DNA of 54,688 nt from Nostoc sp. PA-18-2419. Lineage in GTDB: Bacteria; Cyanobacteriota; Cyanobacteriia; Cyanobacteriales; Nostocaceae. This document shows, piece by piece, positions 27,895-37,961 of the stretch. Within the stretch, counting starts at the first letter, position 1. Every line of letters begins with the position of its first letter. Location: positions 217,740-272,427 of the forward strand of contig NZ_SZNH01000006.1 of NCBI RefSeq assembly GCF_005869855.1, written 5' to 3'. The notes under the pieces were generated by a model, which saw only the letters and a program-made list of their open reading frames with translations, was not told the origin of the DNA and made no database searches. The translations under genes were made by a program, and so were the position numbers.

Positions 27895-28941
27895 ATGCAC
27901 AACCACAAATTGTTTAATGCAAACATCGACAACCATCGGGTTCTCTTAACTCCCAAAGAAATTAAATCGAAATTACCATTAACTCAATTAGCAGAACAAA
28001 CAGTTTTAAGGTATAGAGAAGAAATAGAAGGGATTTTGGATTTTCGCGATCGCCGAAAATTCATAGTAGTTGGGCCATGTTCGATCCACGATCCCAAAGC
28101 AGCGATCGAATATTCCCAAAGATTGAAATCATTAGCAGAGCGAGTCCAAAATAAGCTACTACTAATTATGCGAGTCTACTTTGAAAAACCCAGAACAACT
28201 GTAGGCTGGAAAGGATTAATTAATGACCCAGAGATGGATGATTCTTTTCATGTAGAGAATGGTTTATTAATTGCACGCGAACTGTTATTAAAAATTACAG
28301 AATTGGGACTACCTGCTGCCACAGAAGCATTAGATCCAATCATCCCTCAATACATAAGCGAATTGATTACATGGTCTGCCATTGGGGCACGCACAACCGA
28401 ATCACAAACTCATCGGGAAATGGCCAGCGGACTTTCCATGCCTGTTGGTTTTAAAAACGGTACTGACGGCAATATTCAAGTAGCTTTGAATGCCCTACAA
28501 TCAGCTAGAAACCCTCATAATTTTCTAGGAATTAATCAAAACGGACAAGTCAGCGTATTTCAAACCAAAGGTAATGCCTATGGTCACGTTATTTTAAGAG
28601 GTGGTAGTCAGCCCAACTTTGATCCAGTCAGCATCAGTCTCGTAGAAAAGAAATTAAAAGAGGCAAATTTACCACCAAGAATTGTCATCGATTGTAGCCA
28701 CGGCAATACAAATAAAGACTACAAACTACAGTCTGCTGTCTTAGAAAATGTTATTGAGCAAATATTGGATGGCAATACATCAATAGTTGGCATGATGCTG
28801 GAATCGAATATTTATGAAGGTAATCAACCAATTACTGGTAAAAAAGAAGAATTAAAATATGGTGTTTCTGTAACTGACAAATGCATTAACTGGGAAGAAA
28901 CAGAGAAAATTATTTTGGCTGCTCATGAAAAACTGAAGTGA
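27895..28941 (+). CDS. 3-deoxy-7-phosphoheptulonate (DAHP) synthase, class I
   Basis: 348 residues, the AroF/AroG/AroH length. Key motifs are FIVVGPCSIHDPKAA (phosphoenolpyruvate site), MPVGFKNGTDGN (catalytic-lysine region), HVILRGGSQPNFD, and IVIDCSHGNTNKDYKLQ (metal ligand His). It condenses phosphoenolpyruvate and erythrose 4-phosphate in the first step of the shikimate pathway to aromatic amino acids. The type with an N-terminal extension of about 30 residues before KLPLT is usually feedback-inhibited by Tyr or Phe; the inhibitor cannot be told from sequence alone. The gene stands alone and is followed by a strong hairpin. Confidence 0.95.
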   Translation: MHNHKLFNANIDNHRVLLTPKEIKSKLPLTQLAEQTVLRYREEIEGILDFRDRRKFIVVGPCSIHDPKAAIEYSQRLKSLAERVQNKLLLIMRVYFEKPRTTVGWKGLINDPEMDDSFHVENGLLIARELLLKITELGLPAATEALDPIIPQYISELITWSAIGARTTESQTHREMASGLSMPVGFKNGTDGNIQVALNALQSARNPHNFLGINQNGQVSVFQTKGNAYGHVILRGGSQPNFDPVSISLVEKKLKEANLPPRIVIDCSHGNTNKDYKLQSAVLENVIEQILDGNTSIVGMMLESNIYEGNQPITGKKEELKYGVSVTDKCINWEETEKIILAAHEKLK

Positions 28942-28996
28942 CTTATTTGAGAAACTAGAATATTAATTCCGTATTCAAAAATTGTCTTTCTGGGGA

Positions 28997-29033
28997 AGAT
29001 AAGGGAGAAAATACTATCTCTTCTCCCTCATCT
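28997..29033. terminator. Hairpin between convergent DAHP synthase and RTX genes
   Basis: AGATAAGGGAGAA at 28997-29009 pairs with TTCTCCCTCATCT at 29021-29033, 13 bp with one mismatch and an 11-base loop. TTTT follows three bases later on the plus strand. It probably ends the DAHP synthase transcript and may also serve the RTX gene from the other side. Confidence 0.6.
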
Positions 29034-29093
29034 GTTTTAAGAACATCGTAATCCGACAATTTCCTATTTTTCTTTGCTTAGAGTGATAAAGTG

Positions 29094-32000
29094 CTAATAA
29101 CTATAAAAAACCATAAAATTGTTATTGGTTAGTGACAATCCAGGAGATAATTGTGCAAACTGCACCTGAGTAAACGCACCTGCGCTACCATCCACATCAA
29201 AGAACAATCCACCTGTAGTCGAGTTATATATAAATCGCTGACTACTTGTGGTTGCAGATGCTCCGGTTGTAAACTGACTAGCTTTTAGTACACCTGGTGA
29301 TAAGTCGCTAATAAAACCAGCAATTGATATCTCAATTAGTTCATTAGTGGCGTTAAAGTCATAAATGCGCTCAACGCCTTCACTGAAAGTATTGAAAACA
29401 AAGGTATCAGTACCAGCTCCCCCATAAAGGCTATCATTACCGCTGCCACCATTTATGAAGACATCATTACCATTACCACCTTTGAGGGTATCATTACCGC
29501 TGCCACCTGTGAGGGTATCATTGCCATTATTCCCCACAATTAAGTCATCATAGTAAGAACCTGAAATATTTAATCCTTCGATATTCTTGTAGCTAACTAA
29601 TCTCGTACCAGCCGTAATTTCTCCCTTGTTTGTAGTAGCATTGAATGTCGTTGTGATTCCTGCGGTAGCATTTCCAAAATCGACAGATAATAAATCGTTA
29701 CCTGTCCCCCCATCTATTGTATCATTGCCATCATCGCCTGCATCAAGTGTATCGTTTCCATTACTCCCTACAATTAAGTCATTGTTAACTGTACCTGAGA
29801 TATTTAATCCTTCGATATTCTTGTAGCTAATTAGTCTCGTGCCCTGTTTAATTGAGCCAGTATTAGTAGTAGCATTGAAAGTCGTTGTGATTCCTGTGAT
29901 AGTATTATTGAAATAGATAGTTAAGGAATCGTTACCTGTCCCCCCATCTATTGTGTCATTACCACCATAGCCCGTATCAAGTGTATCGTTGCCATTGCTC
30001 CCTACAATCAAGTCATTGTAAACTGTACCTGAGATATTTAATCCTTCGATATTCTTGTAATTAACTAGTCTCGTGTCCTGTTTAATTGAGCCAATATTAG
30101 TAGTAGCATTGAAAGTCGTTGTAATTCCTTGACTAGTATCGTAGTAATTGAAGTACAATAAATCCTCACCCTTACCCCCATCTATTGTGTCATTGCCACC
30201 ATAGCCCGTAGAAAGCGTATCGTTGCCATTGCTTCCCACAACGTTGTCATTATAGCCTGTACCTGAAATATTTAATCTTTCGATATTTTTGTAGCCGACC
30301 CCAGACATGCCCACTGCGATTGAGCCAATGTTAGTAGTGGCATTGAAAGTCGTTGTAATTCCTGTGGTAGGATTGCTGTAATCGACAGACAACAAATCGT
30401 CACCCTTACCCCCATCTATCGTATCTTTGCCACCACTGCCCACAGAGAGAGTATCGTTGCCATTGCTGCCCACAATGTTGTCATCGTAGGCTGTATCTGA
30501 GATATTTAATCTTTCAATATTCTGATAACTGACTCGATACTTGCCTGCTGTCATTGAGCCAATGTTAGTAGTGGTATTAAATGTTGTTGTGATTCCTCCA
30601 GTAGCATCGCTGTAATCAACTCTCAACAAATCGTCACCTTTACCCCCATCTACCGTTTGAGTCACTAAATAAGAGCGGACAGTATCTGGGGATGAGGTGC
30701 TTAGATACAGAGAATCATTGCCATCGCCACCAGAGAGTAAGTTATTGCCTGTTGAAATCTCAGCACGCAATGTATCGTCACCAGTGCCACCGTTGAGAGT
30801 ATTATTGCCAGAGGAGGGATTGTAATAATCTCCACTACTGGTTCCGGTGACAAAGCCAGAGATGGAAAGATCATCATTGCCATCGCCACCAAAGAGTAAG
30901 TTATTACCTGTTGAAATCCCAGCATTTAAGGTATCATCACCAATGCCACCGTTGAGGGTGTTATTGCCTGAGGAGGAAAAATAATAGTCTACTCTATATC
31001 CATCATAGCCAGAGGTGGAAAGATAATCATTCCCATCCTCTCCAGAGAGTAAGCTATTACTTTCTGGAGACTCAGCGCGTAATGTATCGTCACCAGCACC
31101 ACCATCGAGGGTGTTTTTGCCTGAGGAGCCAATGAAGTTGTATATTGTAGGAAGCTCAGAGGCGTTAAGAACATCATTGCCATCCCCGCCAGAGAGTAGG
31201 TTATTGCCTTTTGAAGCTCGAGCATACAATGTATCGTTACCAGCGCCACCATCGAGAGTGTTCTTGCCTGTTGAAGAGTCAACATTCAAAGTATCGTCAC
31301 CAATACCACCAACAAGGGAGTTATTGCCAGTATCATCAATGAGGGTGTCATTCCCTAAGCCACCAATAAGAGTATCATTGCCTGCACCACCCCGTAAAAG
31401 GTCATCACCACTTTTGCCATCAATTTTATCATTGCCCCCTTGACCATTCACCACATCATCTGAGCTGTCTAAAGCAGTAATGTTGTTGTCTAGGTCATTG
31501 AGGAAAGTTACCGTGTTCTTGATGCCGATATTTGTATCAGTAGAGTCGGCATCAAGAACATTAAAATCATCGGTGATGCTAGTTTCCCCACTAAACAAGA
31601 TATTACCAATGGCTGGTCTTGTACCATCCGCTTTGAGGTTCTCCAAATCTTCTAGTTTGAATTTTTGCAGGATGACTGTAAAACTCAAGTCTGCTAAATT
31701 TACAAAGCTGATTTCCAGATTGTTACCGTTCTGAGTGAGCAGCATATTTCTGGCGGAGTCTTCAAATGTGATAGTATCCACCTCGGCAATGACTGCTGCT
31801 GTTGGATTTGTTCCTTTACCTACCCCACCGAAATCGGTGATTGTATAACTACTTTCAGCCGAGTTATAAGTGTCGTAAACAAACGTATCGTTGCCACCGC
31901 TACCCGTTAAAGTATCCTTACCACGACTAGCTCTGATAGTATCGTTGCCATTGCTCCCTACAATGTTGTCATCATAGCGTGTACCTGAGATATCTAATCG

Positions 32001-33065
32001 TTCAATATTTTTATAATTAATCTGAGATGTGCCTACTTTAATCGAGCCAGTATCAGTAGCATGATTAAAAGTCGAAGTGATTCCCTCAGTTGCATTATCG
32101 GAATCGACGGTTAACAAATCGTCACCTGTCCCTCCGTCTACCGTTTGAGTTGCTAAGGAAGAGGGAGCAATATATGGGACAAACAAACTGAACGTATCAT
32201 TGCCATCCCCTCCATTTAGGATGTTGCTACCCTGAACTCCACGGGTGTAAAAGTAATCATTCCCATCTTGTCCTGAAACCGTATTATTGCCAGTAGAATA
32301 GCTTATATCAAGGTAGTCATCCCCTGTATCCCCTGTGAGAATGTTATTTCCAGAGGAATAGGAAGCATCAAGGGTATCATTGCCCAGACCACCAATGAGA
32401 GTATTATTGCCCGTACCACCCCGCAGCAAATCGTCACCACTTAAGCCATTTATTTTGTCATTGCCCCCCTGACCATTCACCACATCATCTGAGTTGTCTA
32501 AACCTGTAATGTTGTTATTCAGGTCATTGAGGAAGGTGACTGTGTTCTTGATACCAATGCTTGTATCGGTAGAGTTGGCATCCAGGACATCAAAACTATC
32601 AGTGATACTAGTTTCCTCAAACCCATTAAACAAGATATTACCTATGGCTGGTCTTGTACCATCCGCTTTCAGGTTATCAAAGTTTTCTAATTTGAAGTTT
32701 TCCAGGATGATTTTTGTGTTATATCCCCCTTCAAAACTGATTTCTAGATTGCTACCATTTTGCGTGAGTAGCAAATTTCGCGCAGTAAATTCAGAATCCA
32801 AGAATTTGATGGTATCGACTTCCGCAATTACTGCTGCTGTTGGATTTGTTCCTTTACCTACACCACTGAAATCAGTGATTATATCAGTGCCGTCATCTGA
32901 GCCATAAAAAACAAATGTATCTTTGCCACCCCCACCCGTTAAAGTATCGTTGGCATAACCACCTGTGATGATATCATCCCCAGCTTTACCGTTAATTATG
33001 TTGGCGTCGTCGTTAGTGCCGTATAGGGTGTCATTGCCATTGGTTCCAATAGTAGTAAATGTCAT
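29094..33065 (-). CDS. Giant RTX (hemolysin-type calcium-binding repeat) protein 1
   Basis: 1323 residues, very Asp/Gly/Asn-rich. Many GGxGNDxL nonapeptides form calcium-binding beta-rolls. Between them lie two other modules: a roughly 150-residue block (from VGKGTNPTAAVIAEVDTI to about TALDSSDDVVNGQGGNDK), present twice, and a 78-residue block with ITTTFNATTN, YKNIERLNISGT and IVGSNGNDTL, present six times. The C-terminal 100 residues (TFVFNTFSEGVERIYDFNAT to the end) are serralysin-like and probably carry the type I secretion signal. There is no Sec signal, as expected. No enzymatic domain was recognised, so a structural or adhesive extracellular role is likely. AGGAG lies 7 bases upstream of the ATG. 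Confidence 0.9.
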   Translation of the reverse strand: MTFTTIGTNGNDTLYGTNDDANIINGKAGDDIITGGYANDTLTGGGGKDTFVFYGSDDGTDIITDFSGVGKGTNPTAAVIAEVDTIKFLDSEFTARNLLLTQNGSNLEISFEGGYNTKIILENFKLENFDNLKADGTRPAIGNILFNGFEETSITDSFDVLDANSTDTSIGIKNTVTFLNDLNNNITGLDNSDDVVNGQGGNDKINGLSGDDLLRGGTGNNTLIGGLGNDTLDASYSSGNNILTGDTGDDYLDISYSTGNNTVSGQDGNDYFYTRGVQGSNILNGGDGNDTFSLFVPYIAPSSLATQTVDGGTGDDLLTVDSDNATEGITSTFNHATDTGSIKVGTSQINYKNIERLDISGTRYDDNIVGSNGNDTIRASRGKDTLTGSGGNDTFVYDTYNSAESSYTITDFGGVGKGTNPTAAVIAEVDTITFEDSARNMLLTQNGNNLEISFVNLADLSFTVILQKFKLEDLENLKADGTRPAIGNILFSGETSITDDFNVLDADSTDTNIGIKNTVTFLNDLDNNITALDSSDDVVNGQGGNDKIDGKSGDDLLRGGAGNDTLIGGLGNDTLIDDTGNNSLVGGIGDDTLNVDSSTGKNTLDGGAGNDTLYARASKGNNLLSGGDGNDVLNASELPTIYNFIGSSGKNTLDGGAGDDTLRAESPESNSLLSGEDGNDYLSTSGYDGYRVDYYFSSSGNNTLNGGIGDDTLNAGISTGNNLLFGGDGNDDLSISGFVTGTSSGDYYNPSSGNNTLNGGTGDDTLRAEISTGNNLLSGGDGNDSLYLSTSSPDTVRSYLVTQTVDGGKGDDLLRVDYSDATGGITTTFNTTTNIGSMTAGKYRVSYQNIERLNISDTAYDDNIVGSNGNDTLSVGSGGKDTIDGGKGDDLLSVDYSNPTTGITTTFNATTNIGSIAVGMSGVGYKNIERLNISGTGYNDNVVGSNGNDTLSTGYGGNDTIDGGKGEDLLYFNYYDTSQGITTTFNATTNIGSIKQDTRLVNYKNIEGLNISGTVYNDLIVGSNGNDTLDTGYGGNDTIDGGTGNDSLTIYFNNTITGITTTFNATTNTGSIKQGTRLISYKNIEGLNISGTVNNDLIVGSNGNDTLDAGDDGNDTIDGGTGNDLLSVDFGNATAGITTTFNATTNKGEITAGTRLVSYKNIEGLNISGSYYDDLIVGNNGNDTLTGGSGNDTLKGGNGNDVFINGGSGNDSLYGGAGTDTFVFNTFSEGVERIYDFNATNELIEISIAGFISDLSPGVLKASQFTTGASATTSSQRFIYNSTTGGLFFDVDGSAGAFTQVQFAQLSPGLSLTNNNFMVFYSY
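29500..30660 (-). repeat. Five tandem 234-bp units inside RTX gene 1
   Basis: The segment encoding YKNIE/YQNIE recurs exactly 234 bases apart: its ATATT anchor is at 29581, 29815, 30049, 30283 and 30517. Each unit encodes 78 residues. The exact spacing shows recent unequal recombination. A sixth, more diverged unit lies apart near 32000. Confidence 0.85.
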
Positions 33066-33942
33066 TATTTTCTCCTTCTTTAATAGATGTTTGGGAGTTA
33101 TTTTGAGTTTTCAACTTTTCGTGTTGGAGGGCACAAAAATTTGCCGAAAGTTGAGGCTTTCGACATACTTTTATCATTGTTGAAGCTTATAAATTTTTGA
33201 TGAATCTTCTCCTTTTAATTAACTTGCAAGTATTACTTATCCAAGCACTTGGGACTATCTAAATCTTAAAGCCGCCTAAAGTTTGTCAGCGTGTAGATTC
33301 ACAAAAAACTAGTTTCAAGCTAATTTCAATCATCCTTTATCAGTCGCATAGGCAAATATCTGCCATAGACATTGATAAACAAGAGTTGAAAAATCGAGTT
33401 GGAATGCTCCAAATTCAAAACTCATAATTTAGTTGTTTTGTCAATGCGTAAGTCTTATTAGTTAGAAAATAGGGAACACTTGATGGGGCTATAGGCAAAG
33501 GAATCTTTGTCCTTCGCCCTTGGGTATTTGGCTTCAAAAAAGGAAATATCTCAATAACATCATAACTAACTCAAGACAGAATATTTACTTACATGTCTAG
33601 ATTGAGATAAATATCTTTGCATATTCTTGATATTATTTTTTAATAAATATATGCATAACTTATGAACTTGGTGTATGCTTTATCTTTTGAAGTCAAAGAA
33701 TTTGCACAATACCAGTAGAAAATATTCTCTGAATAAATAAAAATAGTTGCTAGTTGAACGCTGCAATGTCTAAGGCAGGTAGACATCAGAAGAAAAATAA
33801 ATTATATCTAAGTCAAAATCCCTATTAGTTACCATTGATTACAAACGCACAGATAAATCTAATGCGAGGTGTTTAGAATAGTACCTCGCATTTTCAAGGT
33901 TTATTATCTTACTTGTTACCTGGGCTGAAACCCTAATTACCT
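33066..33942. repeat. Inter-RTX spacer, copy A of a duplicated approximately 870-bp segment
   Basis: 877 bases with no gene. From about 33191 onward it aligns collinearly with 37221-37961 (shared stretches include ATTAACTTGCAAGTATTACT, AACTAGTTTCAAGCTAATTT and GGCAAATATCTGCCATAGAC). It should hold the promoter of RTX 1 and the terminator of RTX 2. Confidence 0.8.
33861..33892. terminator. Hairpin after RTX gene 2
   Basis: AATGCGAGGT (33861-33870) pairs perfectly with ACCTCGCATT (33883-33892) around GTTTAGAATAGT. The duplicate at 37880-37911 has the same loop and a stem kept by two G-T wobbles on the plus strand. Confidence 0.6.
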
Positions 33943-36900
33943 TCAAACAATTACAAAATTGTTGTTAGTTAATGACAAGCCAGTAGATAATTGTGCAAAC
34001 TGTATCTGAGTAAACGCACCTGCACTACCATCAGAGTCGAAGAACAATGCACCTGTAGTCGAGTTATAAATCAACCTTTGAGTACTGGTGGTTGCAGATG
34101 CACCGATTGTAAATTCACTTGTCTTAAGTACACCTGCTGATAAACCGCCACCAAAACCAGTAGCCGATACCTGAATCACTTCATTAGTGGCGTTAAAGTC
34201 ATAAAGTCTATCAACCCCCTCGTTAAAACTACTGAAAACAAAGGTATCAGTACCACCTCCTCCATAAAGGCTATCACTACCTTTGCCACCTGTAAGGGTA
34301 TCATTGCCATTTCCACCTTTGAGGGTGTTCTTACCAAAACCACCAGAAGCTGTGAGAATATCATTGCCATCGCCACCATCTAGGAGGTTATTGCCTGATG
34401 AATTGCTGACATTCAAGTAATCACCACCAGTGCCACCGCTAAGGGTGTTATTGCCTGAGACAGCATAAACTCCGTACAAACTGTATAAAGAATCAGGGTC
34501 GTAAGCAAACAGAGAATCGTTGCCATCACCACCAGAGAGCAGGTTATTACCAGTTGAAAAGTTAGTAACTAAATTATCGTTCCCAGCGCCACCATTGAGG
34601 GTGTTATTGCCAGAAGCATAAGTTACGTTAGCATCATCTCGGTATATAAAGACGCTTCCAGAGGCACTAAGAGAATCATTGCCATCGCCACCATAGAGCA
34701 GGTTATTGTCTGATGAATAGTTATCGCCATTTAAGGTATCGTCACCTGCACCACCGTTAAGGGTATCATTGCCACTACCAGCTCCGTTGAGGAAATCATT
34801 GCCATTACTCCCGACAATCAGGTCATCGTTGGAGGAACCTGAAATATTTAATTGTTCAATATTTTTGTAACTAACCCGATTCGTGCCTGCTGTAATTGAA
34901 CCAGTGTTAGTAGTAGCATTGAATGTTGAAGTGATTCCCCCAGGACCATTGTAGTAACCATAAATGTTCAACAAATCGTCACCTTTGCCACCATCTATCG
35001 TATCATTGCCACCATAGCCTCCACTTATCGTATCGTTGCCATTACTCCCCACAATGTAGTCATTATAGTCGTCTGTACTTGAGATATTTAATCGTTCGAT
35101 ATTCTTGTAGCTAACCCGATTCGTGCCTAGTGTGATTGAGCCAGTGTTAGTAGTAGCATTGAAAGTCGAAGTAATTCTCCCGGTGTAGTAACTAATGGTC
35201 AATAAATCATCACCTTTGCCACCATCTATCGTATCATTGCCACCATAGCCCCCACTTATCGTATCGTTGCCATTGCTCCCCACAATGTAGTCATTGTATT
35301 CTGTACTTGAGGAGATATTTAATCGTTCGATATTCTTATAGCTAACCCGATTCATGCCTACCGCAATAGATCCAGTGTTAGTAGCAGCATTAAAAGTCGA
35401 AGTGATTCCCCCAGTACTATTGTAGTAACCATCAATGCTCAACAAATCGTCACCTGTTCCCCCATCTACTGTTTGTTGAGCCACTAAGGAAGAGGAGGAA
35501 AACCCCAGGTATAACGAATCATTGCCATTCCCCCCATTGAGAACATTATTGCCAACCGTAACCTCACCATTGTTTGTAACAGAGAGAGAATCATTGCCAT
35601 CTCCTCCATTAAGTAGGTTATTACCGATTGAATCGTAAGCACTCAAGGAATCGTCGCCAGTACCACCGTTGAGGGTGTTATTGCCTGAGGCAATGCTGCC
35701 ATTGAAATTGTCGCCAGAGGCACTCAAGGCATCGTCGCCATCCCCTCCATTGAGCAGATTATTACCTTTTGAAGAGTTAGCACTCAACTCATCGTTCCCA
35801 GCATCACCATTGAGGGTGTTATTGCCTGTTGAAGAGTCAGCATTTAAATTATCGTTATCAACACCACCGTTAAGGATATTATCGCTTGTTGAATACTCAA
35901 CACTCAAGTAATCGTAACCAACACCCCCAAAAATCGTATCATTGCCATAACTAGAATCAATGCCACTACTGCCCCCAAAAAGATTATCGTTGCCATTGCT
36001 CCCTACAATCAAGTCACCAAAGGTTGTACCTCGAATCTCTAATTCTTCGATATTCTTGTAGTTAACCTGATATGTACCAGCCGTAATTGAGCCAGTATTA
36101 GTAGCAGGATTGAATGTCGTTGTGATTGCCTCGGGAGCATTGAAACAATATATAGTTAGGTAATCGTCTCCTGTCCCTCCATCTAGCGTTTGAGTTGCTA
36201 AGGAAGAGGGGGCTGTATCTGGGGCGGACAAAACAAACCGATCATTGCCATCCCCTCCATTTAGGATGTTGCTACCTTGTACTTTATCAGCCTGAAAGTA
36301 ATCATCCCCATCTTGTCCTGAAACATTATTGTTACCAGTAGAGTAGCTAATATCAAGGTAGTCATCCCCTGCGTCCCCCGTGAGAACGTTATTTCCAGAA
36401 GAATAGAAAGCCTCTAAGCTATCATTGCCTACACCACCAATGAGAGTATTATTGCCTGAACCACCCCTTAAAACGTCGTCGCCACTTAAGCCATCAATTT
36501 TGTCATTGCCCCCCTGACCATTTATCACATCATCTGAGTTGTCTAAAGCAGTAATGTTGTTGTCTAAGTCATTGAAAAAGGTCACTGTATTTTTAATGCC
36601 AATACTTGTATCAGTAGAGTTGGCATCTAGAACATTAAAGCTATCAGTGATGTTAGTTTCTTCATTAAACAGGATATTACCAATGGCTGGTCTTGTACCA
36701 TTCGCTTTCAGGTTATCTAAGTCTTCTAATTTGAAGTTTTTTAGAATGACTTTGGTATAATTGTTTTCTTCAAAGGTAATTTCCAAATTATTACCATTTT
36801 GGGTGAGTAGCATACTTCGGGCTGTTAAGCCGTAGCCAAGGAATTTAATGGTATCGACTTCGGCAATTACTGCTGCTGTTGGATTTGTGTCTTTACCGAC

Positions 36901-37095
36901 GCCACCAAAATCAGTAATCGTATCAGTGCCGTCATCCAAGTTATAAACAAATGTATCTTTGCCACCACCACCTGTTAAAGTATCGTCGCCATAACCAGCT
37001 GTGATGATATCATTGCCAGCTTTACCATTAATTGTATCGGCACTATCAGTACCCAGTAGGGTGTCATTTGCATTGGTTCCAATGATATTTGCCAT
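33943..37095 (-). CDS. Giant RTX protein 2, tandem paralogue of RTX 1
   Basis: 1050 residues with the same plan as RTX 1: N-terminal RTX block, one copy of the 150-residue VGKDTNPTAAVIAEVDTI module, many GGDGNDSL repeats, four copies of the YKNIE/LNISG module, and the conserved C-terminal region (TFVFSSFNEGVDRLYDFNAT to the end). It has one fewer large module and two fewer 78-residue modules, so the pair differs by repeat number. AGGA lies upstream of the ATG at 37095. Expected to leave the cell by type I secretion; no secretion genes lie nearby. Its upstream and downstream spacers are duplicates of one another. Confidence 0.9.
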   Translation of the reverse strand: MANIIGTNANDTLLGTDSADTINGKAGNDIITAGYGDDTLTGGGGKDTFVYNLDDGTDTITDFGGVGKDTNPTAAVIAEVDTIKFLGYGLTARSMLLTQNGNNLEITFEENNYTKVILKNFKLEDLDNLKANGTRPAIGNILFNEETNITDSFNVLDANSTDTSIGIKNTVTFFNDLDNNITALDNSDDVINGQGGNDKIDGLSGDDVLRGGSGNNTLIGGVGNDSLEAFYSSGNNVLTGDAGDDYLDISYSTGNNNVSGQDGDDYFQADKVQGSNILNGGDGNDRFVLSAPDTAPSSLATQTLDGGTGDDYLTIYCFNAPEAITTTFNPATNTGSITAGTYQVNYKNIEELEIRGTTFGDLIVGSNGNDNLFGGSSGIDSSYGNDTIFGGVGYDYLSVEYSTSDNILNGGVDNDNLNADSSTGNNTLNGDAGNDELSANSSKGNNLLNGGDGDDALSASGDNFNGSIASGNNTLNGGTGDDSLSAYDSIGNNLLNGGDGNDSLSVTNNGEVTVGNNVLNGGNGNDSLYLGFSSSSLVAQQTVDGGTGDDLLSIDGYYNSTGGITSTFNAATNTGSIAVGMNRVSYKNIERLNISSSTEYNDYIVGSNGNDTISGGYGGNDTIDGGKGDDLLTISYYTGRITSTFNATTNTGSITLGTNRVSYKNIERLNISSTDDYNDYIVGSNGNDTISGGYGGNDTIDGGKGDDLLNIYGYYNGPGGITSTFNATTNTGSITAGTNRVSYKNIEQLNISGSSNDDLIVGSNGNDFLNGAGSGNDTLNGGAGDDTLNGDNYSSDNNLLYGGDGNDSLSASGSVFIYRDDANVTYASGNNTLNGGAGNDNLVTNFSTGNNLLSGGDGNDSLFAYDPDSLYSLYGVYAVSGNNTLSGGTGGDYLNVSNSSGNNLLDGGDGNDILTASGGFGKNTLKGGNGNDTLTGGKGSDSLYGGGGTDTFVFSSFNEGVDRLYDFNATNEVIQVSATGFGGGLSAGVLKTSEFTIGASATTSTQRLIYNSTTGALFFDSDGSAGAFTQIQFAQLSTGLSLTNNNFVIV

Positions 37096-37961
37096 AAATT
37101 GTTCCTACCTGAATCAACGTTTGGGAGTAATTTTAGTTCTCAGTTATTAGTGCCTTCAGGCACTAAAGTTAGCTCAAAAGTGAGACTTTCTACATACTTA
37201 AATTCCACCGTTGAGGGTTAAAATTTTTGATGAATCTTCTCCTTTTGATTAACTTGCAAGTATTACTTATCCAAGCACTTAGGACTGTCTAAGTCTTAAG
37301 TCAGTCTAAAATTCATCAGCGTGTAGATTCACAAAAAACTAGTTTCAAGCTAATTTCAATCATCCTTTATCAGTCACATAGGCAAATATCTGCCATAGAC
37401 ATTGCTAAAAAACAGTTGAAAAATCAAGCTTGAATGTCACAAATCCACAACCCATAATTTAGTTGTTTTGTCAATGCGTAAGTCTTACTAATTAGAAAAT
37501 AGAGAACACTTGATGGGCTGTAGCAAAGGAATCTTTATCCCTTCGTCCTTGGGTATTTGGCTTCAAAAAAGGAAATATCTAAATAACATCCTAACTAACT
37601 CAATATAGAATATTTACTTACATATCTCTGCATCTTCTTAATATTCTTTGTTAAAAAAATATACATAACTACTGAATTATGTGTATACTTTATCTTTTGA
37701 AAGTCAAAGTAATTTGCACAAACCACTAGAGAGATATTCTCTGGATAAATAAAAAATAGATATTTTGCTTGTTGAACGCTGCAATGTTTAAGGCAAAGTA
37801 CACATCACAAGAAAAATAAATTGTATGTAAGTCCAAATCGCGATCGCTTGCCATTGATTACAAACGCACAGATGAATGTAATGCGGGGTGTTTAGAATAG
37901 TATCTCGCATTCTCAAGATTTATTATTTTGCTTGCTACCTGCAATCAAACCATAATTACCT
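37096..37961. repeat. Spacer upstream of RTX 2, copy B of the duplicated segment
   Basis: 866 bases, no gene. It matches copy A over most of its length, including the hairpin at 37880-37911 and the last codons of an RTX gene at 37962. The part nearest the ATG of each RTX gene (about 120 bases) is less conserved. Confidence 0.8.

Noticed and set aside
29626-36760. Long plus-strand frames opposite the RTX genes
   Set aside because: Shadows of repetitive coding DNA; Ser/Pro/Leu-rich without stops only because of the repeat composition.
29094-37095. Regular repeats that could be mistaken for a CRISPR array
   Set aside because: They are in-frame coding repeats (GGxGNDxL and a 234-bp module) with no spacers.
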